NCBI GenBank assembly: GCA_963678675.1 | Contig: OY783194.1 | Location: 13,467,207-13,531,206 of the forward strand | Direction of reading: 5' to 3' | Origin: Xiphydria camelus | Taxonomy: Eukaryota > Arthropoda > Insecta > Hymenoptera > Xiphydriidae | DNA length: 64,000 nucleotides | Shown: piece after piece, positions 55,822-64,000 of the stretch | Numbering within the stretch: position 1 is the stretch's first letter | Layout of the letters: each line of letters begins with the position of its first letter | Made by a program: the position numbers and the translations under genes | The notes under the pieces: generated by a model | Told to the model about the DNA's origin: nothing | The model's input: only the letters and a program-made list of their open reading frames with translations | Databases searched by the model: none

Positions 55822-56495
55822 ATGATTGTTTTTGAGAAGTCGCGCGTACTTATTATCGCAACTTCTCTGAACTGCTGACTGTGTGGGTTCTATATAAATG
55901 AGGTCTGACTGGTTGATTTATAGTTGTTATTGAATGAATTAACATATTGAAAAATTTGAATTTGGAGAAAACACTTGCATGAACTTAATTTTTTCTACAA
56001 CTTTACAGTAATGCTGACTGGCCGTGTCCCACTCTTTTGCTGGCTGACTGTTTGTTTTGAGTTTTTTATTGCATAAACTAATTATAAATTAATTTGGAGC
56101 TAGTAGAAAACAGTTGCACGAAGCTAATTATTCTGACACCTTTGGTGGCGCGCGAACGCCAGGTGTCCCAAAACCAGACCGGCTAACTGTACAGTGACGT
56201 TTTACAGCCCAATTGTAATTCACTAGAATTGTACCAGATAGGAGAAAACTCTTGCACATTTTGTACGCCAGCTCTCCGACTATAAGGCCATGTATCGACT
56301 TTGCGCGGTTGGCTCGCAAGGCCGCCGCGCGAGGCGCGCCTCGTGTTGGATCGCCTTGTAGAGCGAAGGCTCGTGTAGACCCCCCCTGCCCCCCACCCGT
56401 AGGAATTTCTGAATCACATATTTTTTTGTTGGTATTGCCATGTAGTTTAAGGTTTTAGTTGTTTGCCTCTTGTCAATTACAGCATATCCCGCAAA

Positions 56496-57046
56496 AACGT
56501 GGAAAACTACAGTGTTCCGTCGCACTGAGCGACGGAATTCGGAAGGTCGATGCATACCCCTTAATAGCGTCTGTAGATCACAAGTTCCAAGTTCTAGAAA
56601 TTCTATTGACATCACAATAGAACAGACAATCAATCGATATGCCAAATGCACCGGCGGCATAGTGGGTTACAGCAGAAATTTCTGGGCATATGCACGATGG
56701 TGTATTACAAAGCATGAACGTGCTAAATATGTAGAATTGGCATTTGAAAAAGCAAGTATGTTACATACATCAGATTTCTCTCACCGAGACATACAAATAG
56801 GAGAAATGAAACGAAGTGAGCAAAGTGTCTTGAAAGTAATTGAAGCTATTGAGTAATATATCAATCCATTTGAAGTTGACAAGGATTCTCTGTTCTGTTT
56901 ATCATCTGAAAGGCCTGCACCTGAATCGGTGGAAGAAGATTTACTCAATGTAGATATTCTGGGGAAAGCTGCCTACAACACTTTCCTACAAGACAGATTT
57001 ATTTTAAAGAATAAAAAAATTCATGAACCACTGAAGAGAAAAGCTT
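56496..57046 (+). pseudogene. PIN/FEN-like transposon protein, part 1
   Basis: The frame gives SSRNSIDITIEQTINRYAK, GGIVGYSRNFWAYARWCI and TKHERAKYVELAFEK, a stop at 56854-56856, then INPFEVDKDSLFCLSSE and DILGKAAYNTFLQDRF before further breaks. The E(Q)xxNRxxKxxGGIxGxSR ... RWxxTxxER block is familiar from a large family of uncharacterised multicopy metazoan proteins. It is the middle region of that family. The N-terminus is missing, cut by the inverted end. Confidence 0.65.
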
Positions 57047-57082
57047 AAAACTTTTAAGAGTATTCAAGAGAAGATAATTGTT

Positions 57083-57511
57083 ATGTCCTCTCAAAATAGA
57101 TTAGTTGAGATAAGAGCAGAAAGAAATATTTTTGGTCGAGCTTTGCTTCTGTCCCAGGGACGTCAAATTAGCCTAGAGATGCTGTTATCCTATCCATTAC
57201 GACAAGTACCATGGGCATTAGCAACTGCTGATGGGTGTCCTACAAAAACAGACAAGACCAAACTACTCCATGCTTTGGAGATCAAGGGTGCGGTAAATGA
57301 ACCTCCTAAGGTTGAAGAATGCATTTATATGATTGATGGCATGGCTTACTTTCAAGCTCTCAGTAATATTCCAGAAACCTTTGGTTAGCTCGCCGAGATA
57401 GTCTTAAGCCGCTTTTCAAAATGCCAGAGGATAGATTTCGTAACGGATACTTACGCAGAGATGTATCTATTAAAAACATTGAGGGACTAAGAAGGGGCCG
57501 TGGAGATACCT
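57083..57511 (+). pseudogene. PIN/FEN-like transposon protein, part 2
   Basis: Continues the same protein: NIFGRALLLSQGRQISLEML, SYPLRQVPWALATADGCPTK, YMIDGMAYFQALSNIPETFG, stop (57386-57388), then in another frame LAEIVLSRF and in yet another SIKNIEGLRRGRGDT. The order is that of the family (LxYxLxPVPxxL ... DGxxxL ... SIKxxERxRRG). At least two frameshifts. The sequence is broken at about 57515 by the hairpin. Confidence 0.6.
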
Positions 57512-57517
57512 AAGAAA

Positions 57518-57765
57518 AAAAATGATCATCTTTTTCTAATAACTTCATTTAACCGAATATACCCACATCACTTCCACGCAACATTGTTCTGCCAGATGTT
57601 AACACATCAATTAGATATCTCTTCCTTCGAACCATGTGAAGCAGTATGTGCTTGCAAGGAAGAGACATCTAATTGATGTGTTAACATCTGGCAGAACAAT
57701 GTTGCGTGGAAGTGATGTGGGTATATTCGGTTAAATGAAGTTATTAGAAAAAGACGATCATTTTT
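57518..57765. repeat. Hairpin, ~95-bp arms
   Basis: tttctaataacttcatttaa pairs with ttaaatgaagttattagaaa (57733-57752). Pairing runs through cttccacgcaacattgttct to a ~35-base loop near 57640. Confidence 0.9.
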
Positions 57766-58045
57766 TAAATAATTGTCTGTAACCGAATACACCTACACGA
57801 CTTCCACGCAGCATTGTTTTTTAATTTTTTAATAATTGTCTGTAACCGAATACACCCATATTACTTCCACGCAATATTGTTCTGCCACATGTTTACACAT
57901 CTATTGCAAATTAGAATGACTAACTCGTTTTTAGTTTTTTAATAATTGTCTGTAACCGATTACACCCACATGACTTCCACGCAACATTGTTCTGCCATAT
58001 GTTTACACATCTATTGCAAGTTAGAATGACTAACTCGTTTTTAGT
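57766..58045 (+). repeat. Tandem ~110-bp partial duplications
   Basis: The phrase aataattgtctgtaaccga occurs at about 57768, 57830 and 57941, followed by cacccac/tattacttccacgca. The second and third units extend to tagaatgactaactcgtttt. They are derived from the hairpin arm plus the 58015 repeat. Confidence 0.85.
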
Positions 58046-59344
58046 TTCTGTATTTCGACATATAGTTTGCCTTCCTCTTTCTCGCAATGTCTCTAAAATA
58101 TTAATCAGTAAGTAATTGAAACAGTTAAAACTACAGATTAGTAAATAAATGATTGTCGTGTACTAATGAAATATGTATACAGAAGGATAAAAGTATTCCG
58201 TATATTTACACTTACCAGCGGCATGTGACTCCATTGTAGGTATAGGTTATGGAAGTCACGAATTGGTATCTCGTTTTATTAGAAATCGTAGTGCAACCGT
58301 TGTTATACACTGAAAACAGTACATATAAAGATGTACGTTCTGGAGATAGAAGAGTCTATCATCGGAATGGTGATGTTGTGAAGAATGGAAAGTACTCACC
58401 GTTATTCTGAAATTCACGATTTCGAGGTTAGACGCTCCGATCTCTTGAACTGACACCGACTCTAATTACCGACTCGACTTGTACCGGTACCGTATGTCCC
58501 ACTCTGTACGGGCCAGTTTGAAGTTACCTTCGGGGAGGCTTGGTCGGTACTTAATGGGTCGGGAATAATGGAAATTACTCACCATTATTCACAAATTCAT
58601 AAGTTCGAGGTTCGACGCTTCGATCTCCCGAATTGACACCAACTCTAACTACCGACTCGACTTCTACCGGTATTAAATGTTTCGATTACCGACCAAGCCT
58701 CCCTGAAGGTAACTTTCAAACTGGCCCGTACAGAGTGGGACATACGGTATACCTAAATACCGAGCAAGCCCGGCCGAAGGTAAATTTCAGGACCCTCTCG
58801 TTTCTCCTTTTTTCTATACCGACATGTAGAAGACTCGAGCACCGTCGGCAAATATTGCCGGAGGTACCTAACCATCGCTTGTTGCGTTTCTTACGGGCCA
58901 TGCGGTATAGGTAATCACTAATTAATTGAAACCGTTGAAAAGTAGGAATTAAATGATTGTCGTGTACAAATGAAGTATGTATACAAAAGGTTAAAAGTAT
59001 TCCGTACATTTACACTTACCAGCGGCATGTGATTCCATTGTAGGTATACTAGGTTATGGAAGTCACAAATTGTTATCTAGTTATATTAAAAATTGTAGTG
59101 AAAGCGTTGTTATATACTGAAAACAGTAGAAAGTTTTACGTTCTGGAGATAGAAGCATCTGACCTCGGAATTGTGATTTTGTGAAAAATGGAAAATACTC
59201 ACCGTTATTATGAAATTCACGATTTCGAGGTTAGACACTCCGATCTCTCGAATTGACACCGACTGTAACTACCGACTCGACTTGTACCGGTATGAATACC
59301 GACCAAGCCCGGCCGCAGGTAAATGTCAAGATCCTGCACCCCGA
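58015..59344 (+). repeat. Repeat block related to 8690-9620
   Basis: Copies of the 8690-9020 repeat are at 58015-58350 and 58925-59130, with cgaccaagcc(c/t)ggccgaagg-type palindromic parts at 58480-58790 and 59250-59320. Module tcgggagatcgaagc/inverse occurs several times. No gene. Confidence 0.75.
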
Positions 59345-60475
59345 GCTCACACGGACACACACTAATGTCGTCAACAGTTCCCCCACCACTTCCATGAAAT
59401 CACTCCCAAGCAAGCCTAAAGATGTTTACACATCAAAAATTCCTCGGGATTGGAAAAAATTCCTCAGTAATGGCAAAAACAAGGAACATCTTGTCAACCT
59501 TCTACATAATGAATGGAAACAAGATATATATGCCCACTATTTTCATGGTAGAAATCTTTACTCATCACATAATGATCAGTGCATGTTGTTTACTAGCGAA
59601 GACGGTTCAACTGTGAATTATACCATACAAGAAGAGCTATGCTCTTCACAAGAGGAGGCGGATACTAAAATTACATTACATTGCTTTCATGCTTCTCAAT
59701 CCTGTCAAGACAATTTGCCTATCAGAATTAGATCACCAGACACAGATGTTTTTATGTTGTTATTAAGTTACGCCAACGAAATTGAAAACGCGTTATTGTT
59801 TGATATAGGAACTAGAAACAAACGAAGGGTCATTAATGTCACCATCATTTCTCGGAATTTAGGTGTAGCAAAGAGCCATGCTATGTTGAATATGCATGCA
59901 TTATCCGGATGCGACATTACCAGTTCATTTATTCGTCAAGGAAAGTTGTCAGTAAAATCTAAATTAGAAGTTTTCGAAATTCGTGCCTATCCTTAGATCA
60001 TTAGGATCATCAATTACAATTACAGACATGTTACAGACAGGCCTAGAGGAATTCGTCTGTTGCTTATACAGTGATAAGGGATACACAGATATAAATAAGC
60101 TACGGTACGATTTGTTCACACAAAAATACTCTCCCACAATGACATTTGCATTGCCAAATACACAAGGTGTCGAATTGAGTCTACTACCTCCTTGTAAAGC
60201 TTCACTTGAAAAGCACATCAGTCGTGCAAACTACCAGTGCTATACCTATATGGAACAATGCACATGTCGCTAAATGCATACTACCAACTCCAGTGGGACA
60301 TGGCTGGAAGTTGGAGAATGGACAACTGAAGTTTGATTGGATTAAAGTGGATCCGTTGCCGCACGAATTAACCGACGCTATGGAAAGCTTTCATCCAGAT
60401 GAGTTTGAAGATGGAGATGATCCAGAAGTAGTTAACTTAGCCGATATAGTAAATGAGGATGAAGAAGACTGCTGA
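59345..60475 (+). pseudogene. PIN/FEN-like transposon protein, part 3 (nuclease-like region)
   Basis: The frame to 59996 encodes LTRTHTNVV, IPRDWKKFLSNGKNKEHLV, SSQEEADTKITLHCF, IRSPDTDVFMLLLSYAN, VAKSHAMLNMHALSGCDIT and SSF. After frameshifts it continues MLQTGLEEFVCCLYS (59983-60273) and TPVGHGWKLENGQLKFDWIK, ending in acidic FHPDEFEDGDDPEVVNLAD and DEEDC (60206-60475). EADTK, SPDTDV and GCDxTS are spaced like the acidic clusters of PIN/FEN-1-type nucleases. That catalytic reading is inference. At least two frameshifts (near 59990 and 60230). The CXC tail present in the 10.3-kb copy is absent. Confidence 0.7.
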
Positions 60476-61049
60476 TTACAGATGCTGTTATAAAATGAAA
60501 TACTCTTATTTGATTTTGAGGTTGAAAGTGAATTTTCATTATTATAACTAGAATGTTTTCGTTTATATTCACACAATGAGAATTTTGTGTTAAAAGGTTC
60601 ATATTTACAATAAAAAATAGAAGAATATGTAACTAAAAACTCAGGGAAGAATTCCTGCACAAAATATTATTTATAAACATACCTTCTTCAACGAAAAATT
60701 TTAATGAAATGAGAATGAATTGAAAAAGAGTCATTTTCTTCGTGTTTTCGTGGTTTTTCATGTTTTTTTCGGGATATGCTGTAATTAACAAGAGGCAAAC
60801 AACTAAAACCTTAAACTAGATGGCAATACCAACAAAAAAAATATGTGAGTCAGAAATTCCCATGGGGGGGGAAGGTTTCATATTGGTAGCTCATGGTCTA
60901 TTGCCTTGTGAAGCTGCTGCCCTTCGTTTGTTTACATATTCGGAGGCAAAAATGTCTTGAGGCTGCCTTGCGCGGCGGCCTCGTGACCCAGCCTCGCAAA
61001 ATACATATGTGTTCCGTCGCAAAGGGGAATTCTACGTCATTTCTTACTG

Positions 61050-61975
61050 CTCACTATTATCGCAACCTTAGTAACGTACTAACCTGTACATCGGTCGCAA
61101 CAGCGAGGCGGGCGGTATGTTTTGGTGAATGGGGGTTACGAATGCGTTCGCAGTCCCACACCTTTCCCTCAAAACAACCTCGCAGTGTAGTTAATTGTAA
61201 ACCACGGCTACATCACGGAATTACTGTATCTCTTTGAATCTAATATAATCACCAGTGATATTGTGAGTGCAGAGTTAAATCATTTCAACAAACCCATACG
61301 ATTTAAATCCACCGCTCAACATTTTCGGTCACTAGTCGTGTCACGCAGTAGTGCCTTCGGGATTTACGACCTCGAGACTTACTCTTGATCGCACATGTTA
61401 TAGTTATTAACTTGAAACTGAAGAATAGATGACGCAAAAATCAATCGCTGTTTAGACTGTGCAGAGGGGGTCTGGCTTGTGTTGCTCGAGAGGGTTTCTT
61501 CGGGCGCTGAAAGCTATTGTTCATATTATGAGGCGACGCAGTGTCGCACCTCCACTAAGAACACTGTTTAGGCTCACCATAAATCTAGCATTTAGGACCC
61601 TTTTTTTTGAGCGTATCCGTAAGATGATATGAGAAGCCAGACTAGAGGGTGCAGAGTTACTTGTGAGTTGTTTGTATTTCGTTGGTCGCATTTTTAGTTT
61701 TCCGGATTTTACCGCGTCGAGTGGCCGGCCATACGGAGCTCGTGTGGTCTGCGATCGGAGTTGCGACTTTTCTCGAGTAACCACCGTGCATTACTGTACA
61801 TTCTTTCGCGTGTGTGTGTTTATTAATGTATAATTTTCATTGCAAAAAGGGCCACAGAACGGTCGAAAGAGTACAGTGACAGGCAACGTGTTAAATAAAC
61901 TTTCCATTTCGTAAACGTCAATGAGCACTGAACATTCTTTCGCGTGTGTGTTATATTGAAATTATTATGGCAAAA
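61050..61975 (+). repeat. Shared module D (copy 2)
   Basis: Counterpart of 5782-6735. It ends at attattatggcaaaaa, where the ORF begins in copy 1. Confidence 0.85.
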
Positions 61976-61978
61976 AAA

Positions 61979-62180
61979 AACAAAACGTGTGGCCGCCACG
62001 CGCGGAAGAAGTGAAACTTCGATACCAGTTTCTCTGAATTTGATTCCGATGTTATTAGTTTTAATTGGCTCTGTACCAGCCTTTTACAATGCTTCTTCGT
62101 AGAGCCAATTGAAACTAATACCATCGGAATCAAATTCAGAGAAACTGGTATCGAAGTTTCACTTCTTCCGTGCGTGTTTT
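61979..62180. repeat. Long hairpin (copy 2)
   Basis: Same hairpin as 7040-7253. It follows the ATGGCAAAAA directly, because about 310 bp of ORF are deleted. The loop sequence ccagccttttacaatgcttc corresponds to the loop of copy 1 in inverted orientation. Confidence 0.9.
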
Positions 62181-63225
62181 TTAGCGGGAAATGTAATATT
62201 TAATTACCATGGCCAAATATAGAAGGAAGAGTAAATATAATACAATGATGGACTCTTTTTCATCAATAAAAAAATTAAAAAATTAGAAAAGGGGTTCGTA
62301 ATAATTAAATAATAAAATTTTAAAGTGAAGGGTCAAAAGGGTCAGTATTCGACCGTCTGTTTTCGCTCTGCGCCGGTACCGAATAACATAATTTTACATT
62401 AATAAAATGTCTTTTTCAGCACTTCCGATAATTTTAATTTATATTACAATATATTATTCATCGATTTAAACCTATTTTAATACGTTTGTTACTTACATTT
62501 TGTCGTATCCATCTGAACTACTGATTTCCAATCCTAACCTATACTCTTCTAACGAAATACATTCAAAGCATGATGTTAGCGCCACGCATCGAAACAAATT
62601 AATAAATTTTAAACATTTGAAACTGTTAAATATTAAATATTTCCATAACCGACCTTCGGTGGACGGATACCCATACACGGTCGGATATCGGTGCATTCAC
62701 GGTATGACGAATATGGACATGATTTTCGACACGCATTTTATTAACTAAGTAGAGAAGATTATTTTAATGAAAAAAAATAAACAAAATGCCAATTTTTAAA
62801 GAAGAAGCCGCAATATTTATGCACCAACCCAATAGTTTTACTTAGTTTATACGTCCAATGATGTACATAGGCAGCGTAGTCATGCATACTATGGAGAATA
62901 CAACTTTAGAATGGCTTTTTCTCAGAAATGGTGAATTTTAGGAAAAAAGTGTAAGGACAATTTTTGTAGAGAATTGCATGATCGTCTAAACTATTTTTAT
63001 CATAAAACTAACCGTTTCGCTAATAAATCCAAGAAACCTATTTTTGCGAACTTTGACCTTGCATAAAATTTTTTCCACACACGGGGTCGATGGGGACTTT
63101 TCACAATTTTATTATAATGGTATCCCTAACGTTCATGTAAATTTTCAGTTTCTTGGGAATTTATGCAAGGGTGAATGTCTATTTTGACCGGACTAAAAGC
63201 GGCCTACGACAGATTCATGAGCAGC
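62181..63225. other. Unannotated, includes inverted copy of 47705-47803
   Basis: 62705-62800 is inverted relative to 47705-47803. The rest shows no supported gene. Confidence 0.5.
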
Positions 63226-63520
63226 GACCTCGGTCGGGTTTTTGGGGTCGCTGATTTCGAATTTGAAGTAAAGAATCTAACATTTAAAATGGCGGATCCA
63301 AAATGGCAGACTATTTGAATAAGCAATTATGGAATTTGATTGAAGATTCATATTCAAGGGTTTTTGAGGTGCCTGATTATGAAATAGTTATTAAAATGTC
63401 TGAATTCAAAATGGCGGATCCAAAATGTCCAATTATTTGGTTAAATAGTTGTTGGGTTCGCATGAAAACTCGTATTCAGGAGTTTTCAAGGTCTCTGATA
63501 ACAAATATAGAGTCAGGATT
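63226..63520 (+). repeat. Degenerate ~130-bp tandem repeat, about 2.5 units
   Basis: The phrase tttgaggtgcctgatta/tttggggtcgctgattt is followed by tcaaaatggcggatccaaaa at about 63285 and 63408. A third start (caaggtctctgataac) is at 63488. The word aaaatggcggatccaa is the best conserved part. Confidence 0.7.
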
Positions 63521-64000
63521 GCAAATTTAAAAACAATTTATGAAATAGCAATGGTTTGTACTTTCAATTATTCAAGACACATTGAAAATCTTACAAATTA
63601 ATGTATCTTTTTATAGAATTAGTCCGAATCGCTGTCTATATCAGAGATTCACAATTTATAGCAACATTAAAACGATTACAAATGCTCACAGAATTATTTA
63701 CAGGTAATAATACAGTTTTACGCAGTTGCTTCTTTATATCGTTCCGCAAATTTATATCGATTTTAAAATTAATATTCTCCTTTTGAGCCACTTGTTCTTT
63801 CACAACTTGAAGCTATTTGTCCAAGCATGCACTCAATCATTTCGAATCAACTCAAATATTTCTCTTCGAGAACATATTAATTCTTTCACGCCTAGTCCTG
63901 TGAGAGAAATACACGGTAATGTTACATGCAGACGCATTTTATGATAATAAAAACAATATTTCATTAACAGGTACATGATATTTTCATAAAATTACTAATA
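63521..64000. other. Unannotated right edge
   Basis: AT-rich, with short ORFs only. Nothing supported. Confidence 0.4.

Larger units (their letters stand above)
48759..56283. mobile_element. Transposon with ~462-bp inverted termini, hosting a LINE and a foldback
   Basis: The terminus atagtcc...gagctggcgtacaaaatg at 48759-49220 and its inverse at 55822-56283 are about 97% identical. Without the LINE and the foldback the element is about 1.8 kb and contains a partial spliced gene on the minus strand (54234-54494). No transposase is seen. Very similar ends imply recent homogenisation or recent insertion. Its superfamily is unknown. Confidence 0.7.
56284..61010. mobile_element. Transposon with long inverted ends encoding a PIN/FEN-like protein
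   Basis: taggaatttctgaatcacat and the following ~90 bp (56400-56492) are inverted at 60776-60870. Weaker outer pairing (gcaaggccgccgcgcgagg at 56318 versus gcgcggcggcctcgtgac near 60970) extends the ends to about 56290 and 61010. The coding sequence lies directly inside both ends. The interior is broken by a foldback and repeat segments at 57518-59340, leaving coding parts 56496-57510 and 59345-60475. A relative is at 8.7-10.4 kb. I know no named superfamily with this protein as its only product. Confidence 0.7.

Overview
The window looks like one stretch of an AT-rich insect genome that is almost entirely transposable-element sequence. Evidence for an animal host is one clean spliced exon of angiotensin-converting enzyme (peptidase M2) at 42686-42852, insect-type LINE ORF1 proteins, TTAA and TA target sites, and a (CA)n microsatellite. 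The LINE types suggest Hymenoptera, but that is a guess. There is no sign of bacterial or phage sequence.

Layout. 1-4990 is a giant palindrome (arms about 2 kb) carrying a degenerate ORF in both arms. 5002-5199 holds the end of an unrecognised protein. 5351-7818 is a DNA transposon with matched ends, a basic N-terminal ORF and a tight hairpin. 8031-15640 holds foldback MITEs, two TTAA-flanked MITEs, a decayed copy of a PIN/FEN-like transposon gene ending in a TSO1-like cysteine motif, and unannotated sequence. 15640-16190 is a GC-rich block with an acidic-codon minisatellite. 16590-16712 and 26112-26219 are 5S-rRNA-derived retroposons.

16836-24450 is a minus-strand LINE whose ORF2 is split by a complete 2852-bp Kolobok/Mutator-like transposon (19960-22811) with an apparently intact transposase. 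Removing the insert and one TTAA restores the ORF2 frame. ORF1 and ORF2 are then in one frame, separated by a single TGA followed by C, with no ATG before the endonuclease domain.

25-38 kb is dominated by hairpins, foldback elements and diverged palindromic repeats. 39.2-42.9 kb has a SWIM zinc-finger exon, a TTAA (piggyBac-like) element and the ACE exon. 43.2-46.5 kb has two large palindromes, one containing tandem ~132-bp units.

47.6-62.2 kb is a nested composite. It holds a fold-back mariner, a transposon with 462-bp inverted ends split by a full-length LINE (13-bp target duplication) and a foldback, and a ~4.6-kb transposon encoding the PIN/FEN-like protein. These lie between the two halves of an element whose shorter relative is at 5.5-7.3 kb. 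The last 1.8 kb has weak tandem repeats.

The most interesting objects are the same-frame LINE with its TGA, the exact TTAA insertion, the transposon carrying the EADTK / SPDTDV / GCDITS protein with long inverted ends, the 5S-derived retroposons, and the concentration of long palindromes that could give hairpin RNA. Coordinates of repeats were read by eye and are approximate to a few bases unless a target duplication fixes them.
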